A stretch of 64,000 nt of DNA from JBNAGF01 sp049801055. GTDB lineage: Bacteria; Pseudomonadota; Alphaproteobacteria; Rhodobacterales; Rhodobacteraceae. Below, in pieces: positions 1-8,666 of the stretch. Under the pieces are notes generated by a model. That model saw only the letters and a program-made list of their open reading frames with translations. It was not told the origin of the DNA and did not search any database. Every line of letters begins with the position of its first letter. Positions within the stretch are counted from its first letter, which is position 1. The stretch lies in NCBI RefSeq assembly GCF_049801055.1, contig NZ_JBNAGF010000003.1, positions 1 to 64,000 of the forward strand. The letters run 5' to 3'. The position numbers were made by a program, and so were the translations under genes.

Positions 1-1048
1 GCTTTGTTGCACAAATCCTGTGAGGATGGGACTTCCCCTTTCCCCGGACGGATTTAGCCTACGGCTTCTGTGACGGGAATGCCAAGAGCGGTATAGCGGT
101 TGAGGACTGCGACACGGATTTGGATCTCTGCGACCTGCCGATCAAAGTCTCTCGCCATGAGACTTTGCCCCATCAGCTTCACACAGTGCATCTTGGTCTC
201 GACACGGCTTCTTCGGTGGTATCCGCTCCATTGTCGCCAAATGGCGCGGCCCAAGTATCGTGAGGCGTTAACCGCTTCGTTCCGGGCGATGGCTCCGGCG
301 CTGCTGGGTTTCCACGGCTTGGCGTTCTTACGCGGCGGAATGACAGCGTGGGCATTCCGGGCGGCAATCGCGTCATGGCATTTGCGCGTATCATAGGCCC
401 CGTCGCCGGTTACTGATCCGATGTCCTGGTCGTTGGGGATCTGGTTCAGCAACTCAGGCAACATGGGCGCGTCACCGATGTTGCTGCTGGTAACCTCGAC
501 CGCTCGAACCTCCAACGTTTCCTCGTCGATCCCTATGTGTATCTTGCGCCAAATGCGTCGTTTGGGACCGCCATGCTTGCGTGCGTTCCATTCGCCTTCA
601 CCTTCAGCTTTGATGCCTGTGCTATCAACCAGAAGGTTCAGCGGGCCGGTACTGCCACGATACGACAGGTCCACGTTCAGCGTCCTCTGGCGGCGGCACA
701 GCGTGCTGAAATCGGGAACTGCCCAGTCCAGCCCGACCAACTGCAACAAGCTTTCCACAAAGCCTGTCGTCTGTCGGAGCGGAAGGCCAAACAGCACCTT
801 GATCGTCAGGCAGGTTTGGATCGCAGCATCACTAAAGCTGTGTCGCCGACCGCGCTTGCCGCTCGGTGGCGGAACCCAGACCATATCAGGGTCAAACCAA
901 ATCGACAGCGACCCGCGCCGTCTCAACGCCTCATTGTAAGATGACCAATTCCTGGTCTTGTATTTCGTGGGGGCCCAACTGCTCATGACGCACAGCTATC
1001 ACGCTGGATTCACACAGTGAATCCCTCAACCGATTTGTGCAACAAAGC
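1..1048. mobile_element. IS5-family insertion sequence (IS903-like ends), essentially complete
   Basis: A 17-bp perfect terminal inverted repeat is visible: GCTTTGTTGCACAAATC at 1-17 and its reverse complement at 1032-1048. The right end continues with two more C bases, so the left end probably begins one or two bases before the window. The only gene inside is the transposase on the minus strand. The GGCTTTGTTGCA-type ends are typical of the IS903 branch of the IS5 family. The 9-bp target duplication expected for that branch cannot be checked because the left flank lies outside the window. Confidence 0.9.
54..986 (-). CDS. IS5-family DDE transposase
   Basis: This 310-aa protein catalyses cut-and-paste movement of the surrounding element. 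The N-terminal half carries the IS5-type DNA-binding region. The DDE triad is visible as the first Asp in LLVDSTGIK (about residue 122), the second Asp in GDGAYDTR (about residue 195) and a Glu in RRSRVETKMH (about residue 263). The frame is open end to end at normal family length, so the enzyme looks functional. The gene fills the IS between the two inverted repeats and has no partner gene. Confidence 0.93.
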   Translation of the reverse strand: MSSWAPTKYKTRNWSSYNEALRRRGSLSIWFDPDMVWVPPPSGKRGRRHSFSDAAIQTCLTIKVLFGLPLRQTTGFVESLLQLVGLDWAVPDFSTLCRRQRTLNVDLSYRGSTGPLNLLVDSTGIKAEGEGEWNARKHGGPKRRIWRKIHIGIDEETLEVRAVEVTSSNIGDAPMLPELLNQIPNDQDIGSVTGDGAYDTRKCHDAIAARNAHAVIPPRKNAKPWKPSSAGAIARNEAVNASRYLGRAIWRQWSGYHRRSRVETKMHCVKLMGQSLMARDFDRQVAEIQIRVAVLNRYTALGIPVTEAVG

Positions 1049-1141
1049 CCTGTTGCGATCAACTACGGTGTGGCTGGTTTGCAGTTTGACAAATCAGGAA
1101 AATTCGATTGGCTTGTGAAATCCGGGCAGGGAAGGCGCCAA

Positions 1142-1594
1142 ATGGACAGAAACTTGATAATTCGACCATTGAAGCGGAGCGACCACGATGAATGGCGGCG
1201 GTTGTGGACGTCCTATCTGGATTTCTATGAAACCGCTGTAAGCGAAGAAGTGTATCAGGTTTCCTTTCAGCGATTGTTGTCCCATGAAATCGGAGAATAT
1301 CGCTGTTTCATTGCTGAAATGGCAGGCAAGCCGGTGGGCTTGGCGCATTTTCTCTATCATCGGACCATGTGGTCGGTGGAGGATACGTGCTACTTGATGG
1401 ACCTTTTTATAGATCCCGAAGTGCGTGGGAAAGGGATCGGGCGGGCGCTCATCGAAAAGGTCCACGAAACCGCAAAGCAGGATGGAGTTCCCGGGATCTA
1501 TTGGGCAACGCAGGAATTCAACTACAAAGGCCGAATGCTATACGATCAGGTGGCCACGCGTACGCCCTTTATCATTTACGAAAAGAACGACTAG
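1142..1594 (+). CDS. GNAT-family N-acetyltransferase
   Basis: A 150-aa acetyl-CoA-dependent acyltransferase of the GNAT fold. The sequence opens with the usual IIRPLKRSDHDEW strand-helix start. It has the acetyl-CoA pyrophosphate-binding loop as VRGKGIGRALIEK (about residues 97-109) and ends with the typical ATQEFNYKGRMLYDQV segment. The frame is open 35 codons further upstream, but ATG at 1142 is preferred: homology starts just after it and a purine-rich GGGAAGG lies upstream. The upstream codons run into the IS5 right end, so its native promoter may have been displaced by the insertion. The substrate cannot be told from sequence. Confidence 0.85.
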   Translation: MDRNLIIRPLKRSDHDEWRRLWTSYLDFYETAVSEEVYQVSFQRLLSHEIGEYRCFIAEMAGKPVGLAHFLYHRTMWSVEDTCYLMDLFIDPEVRGKGIGRALIEKVHETAKQDGVPGIYWATQEFNYKGRMLYDQVATRTPFIIYEKND

Positions 1595-1657
1595 AGACCG
1601 GCTGGCACTCCCCTGACGAGCCGACGTTTTGAGCCTGCATTGGGTTGCTCGGCACCG

Positions 1658-2524
1658 TCAAAGCGCCCGTAGGGCCAACCAAAATGCATTCACTGCCGGG
1701 CTGAATCCTTCGTTCGTACGAGAGATCTTTCTAAGGTCGCGGCGGGTTCGGGGGTCGGATGGAACAAGGAAAACCAGATCATCCTGTCCCTCGTCAACGG
1801 CGCTGCGCGGCAGGATCGTTGCGCCCAGACCTGCCCGGACAAACGATAGCAATGCGGACGTGTTCCGGGCCTCGAGATTGCAGCTTTCGATTGCCCGATC
1901 GACAACCGGGTGAGAGACCAGCTTGCAAAGCGGATTGGCGATCAACGCCTCAAGCGCAAGTAGATCCCACGACAGGGCACTGCCCGCGTTCACGTGACTA
2001 CGGATCCGTCCGTCTGGTTTACACGCGATGCCCAGATCATCCCTAAAAATGGTGATCCCCCCCGAATTGTCGTCAGACAATGCCGAAATTATTCCGATAT
2101 CCGCTTCGTCCAGCATGACACGCCGACGCACCCGGTCGCTGTCGACATCACTGATTTCGAGGCGCACATCAGGCCGCTCGGCGCGAAACTCTGCAATGAC
2201 GCCCGGCAGAACGGTCGCAACGGCCGAAGGAACTGCTGCAACGCGAACCGTGCCCGCCAGAGATGCAGCATGGCGGCGGATTGCGTCGAGACTGCGAGAG
2301 AATGCGTCAGTGGCGCGGCTGCTTTCATCGAGTACGAGTTGTCCTAACGGGCTGAGTTTGCTCTTGCGGTCAGTTTCGAACAACTGGGCACCGATGTCGT
2401 CTTCGAGTTGGGCCAGCATCATGGATATGGCTGAGGGCGTGCGGCCCAGTACTTCGGCTGCACCGGCCAAGCTTCCTTTTTCGGCAACCGTTCGAAAGAC
2501 ACGGAGCATCTCAAGCTTTATCAA
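1658..2524 (-). CDS. LysR-family transcriptional regulator
   Basis: A 288-aa regulator with an N-terminal winged helix-turn-helix (residues 1-60, including SLAGAAEVLGRTPSAISMMLAQLE) and a LysR effector-binding domain from about residue 90. It is transcribed divergently from the aldehyde dehydrogenase that opens the catabolic cluster, with a 94-bp gap between start codons. By the usual LysR arrangement it probably controls that cluster and its own expression. The effector is unknown and is inferred to be the cluster's substrate or an intermediate. Length and domain order are normal. Confidence 0.9.
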   Translation of the reverse strand: MIKLEMLRVFRTVAEKGSLAGAAEVLGRTPSAISMMLAQLEDDIGAQLFETDRKSKLSPLGQLVLDESSRATDAFSRSLDAIRRHAASLAGTVRVAAVPSAVATVLPGVIAEFRAERPDVRLEISDVDSDRVRRRVMLDEADIGIISALSDDNSGGITIFRDDLGIACKPDGRIRSHVNAGSALSWDLLALEALIANPLCKLVSHPVVDRAIESCNLEARNTSALLSFVRAGLGATILPRSAVDEGQDDLVFLVPSDPRTRRDLRKISRTNEGFSPAVNAFWLALRAL

Positions 2525-2618
2525 TATTTCAACTTTCCTGAAGTTATATTAAGTGCTTCAAGATTGCCTAAAGCAAATTCCCTCGTCTAGTAGTAAATTT
2601 AACAGAAGCGAGGCACCG

Positions 2619-4070
2619 ATGACCGATATGAACGGTATTTATGTAGGGGGTCGCTGGCGCCAGGGCGCATCGACCATCGAAAACCGCAACCCTTCCGATT
2701 TGACCGACGTTATCGGGCAATTCGGGCAAGCCAGTGCGGCGGATCTTGACGAGGCACTGATCGTGGCCCGCAAGGCGCAAGCTGAATGGTGGGCGGCCGG
2801 GGTGCAGAAGCGGCACGACGTGCTGATGGCAATCGGCACCGAGTTGATGGCACGCTCCGCCGAGATCGGACGTCTGCTGTCCCGGGAAGAAGGCAAGCCG
2901 CTGGCCGAAGGAACCGGTGAAGTTTACCGCGCCGGTCAGTTCTTTACCTATTTTGCTGCTGAGGTCCTGCGTTTGCATGGCGACCTCGCAGAAAGCGTGC
3001 GGCCGGGTATCGAAATTGACGTGCGGCGTGAACCGGTTGGAACGGTCGCAATCATTAGCCCTTGGAACTTCCCGGTGGCCACCCCGGCGTGGAAGATTGC
3101 CCCGGCGCTGGCCTTTGGGAATGCGGTTGTCTGGAAGCCGGCAAACGCCACCCCGGCCTCTGCCGTTGCCCTGACCGAGATCATCTCCCGGCAGGATATC
3201 CCCGTAGGACTGTTCAACTTGGTAACCGGCCCTGGAGCTGAAGTCGGCCAACGTTTGGTTGAAAGCACCGCTGTAGACGCGATCAGTTTCACCGGGTCGG
3301 TTCCGGTCGGGCGCGGTGTCGCGGCTTCGGCAATTTCGACGATGCCGAAACTGCAGATGGAAATGGGATCAAAGAACCCGTTTCTTGTTATGGATGATGC
3401 GGATCTTGATCTCGCCGTCGCGCATGTTACCAACGCCGCCTTTGGTGGAACTGGCCAAAAATGCACGGCGGCTTCACGGGTCATCGTCCATGAGCGGATC
3501 CATGACGTTTTTGTCGAACGTTTGGTGGCTTCTGCGCAAGGTCTTCGCGTGGGACATGCGCTGGAGGATGGCACGCAGATCGGGCCCGTGGTCAGCCAGA
3601 GCCAATTGGACAAAAACCTTGAATATATCCGGATCGGTCAGGAGGAAGGTGCAGAGTTGCTCTGTGGTGGTCAACGGCTGGAAAGGCCAACCGACGGATT
3701 TTACATGGCGCCGGCTGTGTTTGCCGGAACCAGCAATGACATGCGCATCAACCGCGAAGAAATGTTTGCACCCGTCACTTGCGTTATCAAGGCCGGTGGA
3801 TATGAAGAGGCTCTTTCGGTCGCCAATGACAGCGAGTTTGGCCTAACTGCTGGAATCATGACGCGTTCACTGGCACGGGCATCGCACTTCCGCGCTAACA
3901 TGCGGGCGGGATGCGTAATGGTGAACTTGCCAACCGCAGGAACGGACTATCACGTGCCGTTTGGCGGTCGTGGCGCATCTTCTTATGGGCCCCGGGAGCA
4001 AGGCAGCTACGCCGCCGAGTTCTATACCACGGTCAAAACCGCATATGTCGCAGCGGGAGCACCGGAATGA
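2619..4070 (+). CDS. NAD(P)-dependent aldehyde dehydrogenase
   Basis: A 483-aa enzyme oxidising an aldehyde to the acid. The cofactor motif SPWNFP is present, followed by the general base Glu248 (in QMEMGSKN) and nucleophile Cys282 (in GTGQKCTAASR). The end PFGGRGASSYGPREQG is typical of the semialdehyde or betaine-aldehyde type branches. ATG at 2619 is chosen over an in-frame ATG 22 codons upstream because GAAGCGAGG precedes it at the right distance and the family N-terminus begins there. The stop overlaps the next start (ATGA), so the dipeptidase is translationally coupled. The aldehyde is not identifiable; by context it would come from the compound imported by the ABC system downstream. 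Confidence 0.92.
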   Translation: MTDMNGIYVGGRWRQGASTIENRNPSDLTDVIGQFGQASAADLDEALIVARKAQAEWWAAGVQKRHDVLMAIGTELMARSAEIGRLLSREEGKPLAEGTGEVYRAGQFFTYFAAEVLRLHGDLAESVRPGIEIDVRREPVGTVAIISPWNFPVATPAWKIAPALAFGNAVVWKPANATPASAVALTEIISRQDIPVGLFNLVTGPGAEVGQRLVESTAVDAISFTGSVPVGRGVAASAISTMPKLQMEMGSKNPFLVMDDADLDLAVAHVTNAAFGGTGQKCTAASRVIVHERIHDVFVERLVASAQGLRVGHALEDGTQIGPVVSQSQLDKNLEYIRIGQEEGAELLCGGQRLERPTDGFYMAPAVFAGTSNDMRINREEMFAPVTCVIKAGGYEEALSVANDSEFGLTAGIMTRSLARASHFRANMRAGCVMVNLPTAGTDYHVPFGGRGASSYGPREQGSYAAEFYTTVKTAYVAAGAPE

Positions 4071-5080
4071 GCGTCCTGATCGATGGCCTGCAATACGCAA
4101 ACTGGTCCGAACAGATCTTTCGGCAGTTGAAGGAAGGCGGCGTTGACGCCGTGCATGCCACGATCACCTACCACGAGACGTTTCGCGAAACTGTCCTGAA
4201 TATTGAACAGTGGAACCGTTGGTTCGAAGCCTACCCTGACCTGATTTTTCAGGGCTCGACGGCAGCTGATGTCAAACTGGCGCAAGAGACAGGGCGCACG
4301 GCCATTTTCTTCGGGTCGCAAAACCCGTCCTGCATGGAGGACGACATCGGCCTGGTCGAAGTTTTGCACAAACTCGGACTCCGGTTCATGCAGTTGACTT
4401 ACAACAACCAGTCTTTGCTGGCGACAGGTTGCTACGAAGCCGAAGACAGCGGTTTGACCCGGATGGGCCGCGAAGTGGTGGCAGAGATGAACCGCGTCGG
4501 GCTGGTTGTGGATATGAGCCATTCTGGCGAGCGATCGACGCTGGAAGCTATTGAACACTCGGCGCGACCGATTGCTATCACCCATGCCAATCCGGCCAGC
4601 TGGCACCCGGCCCTGAGAAACAAGTCTGACACTGTGCTCAGAGCATTGGCGGAAACCGGTGGAATGCTCGGCTTTTCGATTTACCCTCATCACCTCAAGG
4701 GAGGTGGCGACTGCGCGCTCGAGGATTTCTGTTCGATGATTGCTCGCATGATTGACGTTATGGGGCCGGACCATATCGGGATCGGCACCGATCTCTGTCA
4801 GGAGCAGCCGGATAGTGTCGTAGACTGGATGCGTATGGGACGCTGGACAAAACGCATGGACTACGGCGAAGGCAGCGCCGCCGCGCCGGGCTTTCCTCCG
4901 ATGCCGTCGTGGTTTTCGGACAATCGCGATTTCGGTAATATTTCCAGTGGACTTCGTGCCGTGGGCCTGAGTGACGACGAGGTTGGCCGGGTTATGGGCG
5001 GAAATTGGCTCCGATTTTTTGAGGAAAGCTTCGGAGCGCAGGCCGCCGGCACTAAGGTGGATACACGCGTGGCCCAATAG
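4067..5080 (+). CDS. Membrane dipeptidase (peptidase family M19)
   Basis: A 337-aa zinc amidohydrolase-type enzyme of family M19 (renal dipeptidase). Features include DGLQYANW near the start, VDMSHSGERSTLEAIEHS in the middle, AITHANP with a metal-ligand His, and HIGIGTDLCQ near the C-terminus with the final Asp. The usual N-terminal HxD is less clear (DGLQYAN), so metal chemistry may be altered. No signal peptide is seen, so it should be cytoplasmic. ATG at 4067 overlaps the previous stop; the longer open frame upstream reads through the aldehyde dehydrogenase and is not real. M19 enzymes cleave dipeptides or related amides, which fits an operon that breaks C-N bonds. Confidence 0.85.
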   Translation: MSVLIDGLQYANWSEQIFRQLKEGGVDAVHATITYHETFRETVLNIEQWNRWFEAYPDLIFQGSTAADVKLAQETGRTAIFFGSQNPSCMEDDIGLVEVLHKLGLRFMQLTYNNQSLLATGCYEAEDSGLTRMGREVVAEMNRVGLVVDMSHSGERSTLEAIEHSARPIAITHANPASWHPALRNKSDTVLRALAETGGMLGFSIYPHHLKGGGDCALEDFCSMIARMIDVMGPDHIGIGTDLCQEQPDSVVDWMRMGRWTKRMDYGEGSAAAPGFPPMPSWFSDNRDFGNISSGLRAVGLSDDEVGRVMGGNWLRFFEESFGAQAAGTKVDTRVAQ

Positions 5081-5097
5081 CCAACAAGGGGATCGTC

Positions 5098-6768
5098 ATG
5101 TCAGCACTGCCGGAGCCCGATGATGTCGCCCGTTTCAGGCGCTCTCCGGATGTCGTGATGCGCCTGTCCCGGATGGGATCTGCACATCCCACTCGCCTTT
5201 CGTTTTTGCGCTCCCTGATGCGGCGCATTCAGCGGGAACAGTGGCAGTTCGATCGCCCGGTCTGGGACGTGAATGAAAATGGAGTAGGCCGTGCAGTTTA
5301 CCGCGCCAAAGGGCCGGATGGAACTTACTCACTGGTTGCCTTTTCGCATGACTTACCCGCTGCCATGCGAACCGACAGGGTTATCGCCACCGCTTGGGAT
5401 GCAACTTTTGCGCTGTTCGATGGTGAGCCTACCGAGGCAGATCTTGACCGTTTGGAAGCCAATGTTCCCCTACAGGAAGCAGGCAGGATCAGCCCCCGCG
5501 AACTTTGCCTGAGCCGCGCCAACCGGTCAGTTCGGTTGTTTGCACATGTTGTGGATCGCCTATCCTCGGGAAAGCAGCCTGACCGGAAAGAGGTCGAGGC
5601 CGTCGGATATCTGATGCGCACAACTGCCGTTTATGGATCTGGCAAGTTCGGTGCCGCCGATCGCGACCAAATTGCCAATCGGCCCGAGCTGTCTGCGCCA
5701 TTTCAGGCAGAAATGCTTCTGGTCTGGTTGGTCCGGGATTTCACGGTAGATATTGTGGAACATCTTGCGGCTGCCCGTGGAGGGTCGGATGCCGTGCGGC
5801 TGGATCCAGAGATCAAGCGCGGATTGGGCGTCGGAAATTCGACGGGGTTGGGCATGGCTCCGTTTATCGTGCGTCACCCGGTTTTGCTGAACAATTGGAT
5901 GTTTGCTCGCGAAGAGGCACTTGCCCGCGTCCGGTCACTGAAACGGGCAACCCCAGAGGCCATATCAAAACTGCGGGCTGCTCTCGAAGCCGCACATGAA
6001 AACGCGGCACATTGGCATTCGGAACATCCTATACAGACCGTTAAACTCGCCGATCTCAACGCCGATCTCGACAAGATTTCAGCACAGTTAGAGAATTGGT
6101 CCGGCCCCAGCACGCACCCTTGGGACGCGCTTTGGACATGGGGAGAGCAAACCCTTTCTCTGGAAGGTCAGGAAGTACTGTTGTCATTGCTTTTGGAACC
6201 GCACGGGGATCTCGTCGATGGGCTTGCCGATTGCATGTATGCAGACGAAGCAGCGAATTTCCCGATCGACGGAACGATGACTGTGGGTGAGATGAAGGCT
6301 TTGCTGGAAAGGAACTTTGCCTGGGCGCTGGGCATGGATTTCGAGCAACCGCGAAACGTTGCAAGATTCTGGTATGTTTCCGAGGAGAAACTCGAACCGC
6401 GTCTGGGAAACCGGCAGGACGACGCCGGCGCTGAACTAGAGCAACCTCTGGGAATTGCATGGTTGGCAAAGGATCTGCACGACGCTTTGAATGAGGTGGA
6501 TGAGCAACTAACGCTGGCAGAGTTTCTGCTGTCGAACCCCGACCACCGCCTGATGGCTCGCCGGGCTCAGGTCAGTTTGCGCCACCCGTATTCGGAAGTT
6601 CGCGACAACCTTCTCGGCCACGAGATGCTGCCGATCGATCTCATGCGCTGCAAGCTCGCCTTTTTTGGTGCCAGCAGGTTTGATCCCCGGTCAGATAAAT
6701 GGGTCAGGATAAGCCTGTTTCAGGATTTGCCCTACCCATCCGAGATAAGCCGAGATCATTCGTTATGA
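5098..6768 (+). CDS. Conserved hypothetical protein, 556 aa, in catabolic cluster
   Basis: I do not recognise a named domain. The protein is soluble, acidic and mostly alpha-helical in appearance, with no signal peptide or membrane segment. It contains conserved-looking patches such as GSGKFGAADRD (about residues 180-190) and NSTGLGMAPFIVRHP (about residues 250-265). It follows the dipeptidase by 17 bp and its stop overlaps the next start, so it is in the operon. The close packing suggests a role in handling the operon's substrate, but no function can be assigned. Codon use and length look like a genuine, intact gene. Confidence 0.75.
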   Translation: MSALPEPDDVARFRRSPDVVMRLSRMGSAHPTRLSFLRSLMRRIQREQWQFDRPVWDVNENGVGRAVYRAKGPDGTYSLVAFSHDLPAAMRTDRVIATAWDATFALFDGEPTEADLDRLEANVPLQEAGRISPRELCLSRANRSVRLFAHVVDRLSSGKQPDRKEVEAVGYLMRTTAVYGSGKFGAADRDQIANRPELSAPFQAEMLLVWLVRDFTVDIVEHLAAARGGSDAVRLDPEIKRGLGVGNSTGLGMAPFIVRHPVLLNNWMFAREEALARVRSLKRATPEAISKLRAALEAAHENAAHWHSEHPIQTVKLADLNADLDKISAQLENWSGPSTHPWDALWTWGEQTLSLEGQEVLLSLLLEPHGDLVDGLADCMYADEAANFPIDGTMTVGEMKALLERNFAWALGMDFEQPRNVARFWYVSEEKLEPRLGNRQDDAGAELEQPLGIAWLAKDLHDALNEVDEQLTLAEFLLSNPDHRLMARRAQVSLRHPYSEVRDNLLGHEMLPIDLMRCKLAFFGASRFDPRSDKWVRISLFQDLPYPSEISRDHSL

Positions 6769-7457
6769 TGCGTGAAAAGAACGACCCGACTCGTGCCGGT
6801 TTCACTCCGGTTTCGGTACCAAATGCGAAGCTTTCTGGTAACGAGATCGACGCGATATGCCAGAAGGCAGCTCGGGGCGCCGGGTTCAGCTGGGGGTTGG
6901 CCGAAGAATCAGGGTTTGCCGCGCGCTGGCTATGCATGCGGGGCATTGACGGGTGCGGTTCGCTGCTGGCTCGTCTGGATTTTGAAACCGGGATTAGCCG
7001 CAGCATGGAACTAAAAGACGGAGAGATCCAATCGTTGGACGCTTCGCCGCTTTGCCCGATAGCTACGGGCGCAGCTCTCTCGGACTTTGCCGGTTCTCAG
7101 AAAAAATGCACCAAAGCCGGTCCGGTTTTTCTGCCTGTTCTGGTCCTGCCGTTTGCTCACCAGATTGCCCGCGTTGCTGGCGGCACCGTTGGGCTGGAGT
7201 GGCAGCAAGGTAAGGTCACGGTCTCCGAAACCGGACAGATTAACGGCGCGCTGGACAGGCTTTTTTTGACCAAAATCGCAGATATTGGCATTTCGCCGGT
7301 TGCCGGGGTTATTGATGGAAGCGCAGGTGAGCACGCGCCTGTCAGCGCCTCGAAAGACACGCTCGAACAGCTGAACACCTATGCGTCGCGAACCTATGTG
7401 CCAGCCTCGGCAGCGTCACGCGCAGATGCCGGTTCGGCTGGTGGCGACAATGACTAG
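6765..7457 (+). CDS. DUF3726 domain-containing protein
   Basis: A 230-aa protein whose start, LSGNEIDAICQKAARGAGFSW (given here in two parts: LSGNEIDAICQ and KAARGAGFSWGLAEE), matches what I know of the DUF3726 family of Rhodobacterales. The function of the family is unknown. ATG at 6765 overlaps the preceding stop and is preferred over the longer frame inside the upstream gene. The gene lies between the unknown 556-aa protein and the Ldh_2 oxidoreductase. Family assignment rests on recalled resemblance and was not checked with a profile. Confidence 0.7.
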   Translation: MMREKNDPTRAGFTPVSVPNAKLSGNEIDAICQKAARGAGFSWGLAEESGFAARWLCMRGIDGCGSLLARLDFETGISRSMELKDGEIQSLDASPLCPIATGAALSDFAGSQKKCTKAGPVFLPVLVLPFAHQIARVAGGTVGLEWQQGKVTVSETGQINGALDRLFLTKIADIGISPVAGVIDGSAGEHAPVSASKDTLEQLNTYASRTYVPASAASRADAGSAGGDND

Positions 7458-7512
7458 TTGGCCCGCGAAAACTTGCGTTGGGCCTATGGACGATCCAAAG
7501 GAGTGACCCTCG

Positions 7513-8499
7513 ATGCAAGTTGCTGTTGAAGACATCGAACGCAAGAGCGCCGATGCCCTGATGGCGCACGGCGCCGGGCCTTGGCAGGCGGCCGAGGTGG
7601 CAAGGGCCGTGGCCCGTGCAGAAGAGACCGGCAACATCATATGTGGGCTATACTATCTGGAAAGCTACTGTGTGCAGCTTGCCTCCGGGCGGGTGAATGG
7701 CACGGTCGAGCCTGTGGTCAATGCATCGCGTGCGGGCGCCGTGGCCGTCGATGCAGGTCTTGGGTTTGCACAACCTGCTTTTGCACGGGCGCTGCCCAAG
7801 GCCGTCGAAGCTGCGCGGGCATGCGGTATCGCCTCGTTGTCCGTCTGTCATTCACACACCTGCACGTCGCTCGGCTTTTTTACCGAACAGATCGCCGCCA
7901 AAGGGTTGATCGGTATCGGGTTCACGAATGCGTCGGCTATCGTGGCCGGACCCGGTGGCCGGAAACGTGTCGTTGGGACCAACCCGATTGCGTTCACTTT
8001 GCCAGGTGAGGACGGGCCGGCAATGCACGCTGATTTTTCGACGGCGGCAGTGGCTTTGGGCAAGATCACAATGGCAAAGGCTGCGGGAGAAAGCATTCCA
8101 CTGGGTTGGGCCGTTGACAGCGAAGGCCGTCCAACCACCGACCCGGATGCTGCGCTTCAGGGGTCGTTGGTCAGTGCGGCGGACTACAAAGGTTGGGCCT
8201 TGGGTCTTTTGGTCGAGTTTCTTGCGGCTGGCCTGACCGGTTCCGTCAACTCCGTTGACGTAATGGGGCTGAAACTGCGCGACGGACTGCCTCACGATCT
8301 TGGCCAGTTCTACATTCTGATTGATCCGGCAGGCCATGCGAATGCATTGGCCGACAGGATTGGCCGTGTGGCATCCGAGATTTCCGATGATGCCCCGGTT
8401 CGAATTCCGGGGTCCCGCAGCAAAGCGAGGCAGCAGATAACGGTGGACGCAGATCTGTGGGCAAAAGTCGGCGCATTGGCCGCGGGTTCATCAAGCTAA
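7513..8499 (+). CDS. Ldh_2-family NAD(P)-dependent oxidoreductase (malate/lactate dehydrogenase-like)
   Basis: A 328-aa member of the Ldh_2 (YlbC/MdhII-like) family, which reduces or oxidises 2-keto/2-hydroxy acids or cyclic imino acids. Signs are the family's early ARAVARAEETGN stretch, SVCHSHTCTSLGFFTEQIA in the region holding the usual catalytic His, and VVGTNPIAFTLPG in the middle. The preceding gene ends 55 bp upstream and AAAGGAG sits just before the start. Members of this family include delta1-piperideine-2-carboxylate reductase, so an imino- or 2-hydroxy-acid substrate is plausible here; this is an inference from family breadth. Confidence 0.87.
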   Translation: MQVAVEDIERKSADALMAHGAGPWQAAEVARAVARAEETGNIICGLYYLESYCVQLASGRVNGTVEPVVNASRAGAVAVDAGLGFAQPAFARALPKAVEAARACGIASLSVCHSHTCTSLGFFTEQIAAKGLIGIGFTNASAIVAGPGGRKRVVGTNPIAFTLPGEDGPAMHADFSTAAVALGKITMAKAAGESIPLGWAVDSEGRPTTDPDAALQGSLVSAADYKGWALGLLVEFLAAGLTGSVNSVDVMGLKLRDGLPHDLGQFYILIDPAGHANALADRIGRVASEISDDAPVRIPGSRSKARQQITVDADLWAKVGALAAGSSS

Positions 8500-8666
8500 G
8501 CCCGACGCATCCGGAAGGTAAAGAAAATCTGAAATTAGTTTCAGAAGTTTCTGTTTGAGTGAAGTGCAGCCGCTGCTTACGCTGAGGCGAACGAGAGTTT
8601 GCCGCGCCGCTTTACCGACGCTCGTGGTTGACGGTGCGACTGAACGTGACAATGGGGAGGAAGACC

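Noticed and set aside
2948..3613. Minus-strand open frames inside the aldehyde dehydrogenase gene
   Set aside because: The opposite strand encodes a protein with complete catalytic motifs; these frames are composition artefacts.
4022..5077. A 351-codon minus-strand open frame
   Set aside because: It mirrors the M19 dipeptidase gene in a GC-rich region. No ribosome-binding site or family similarity supports it.
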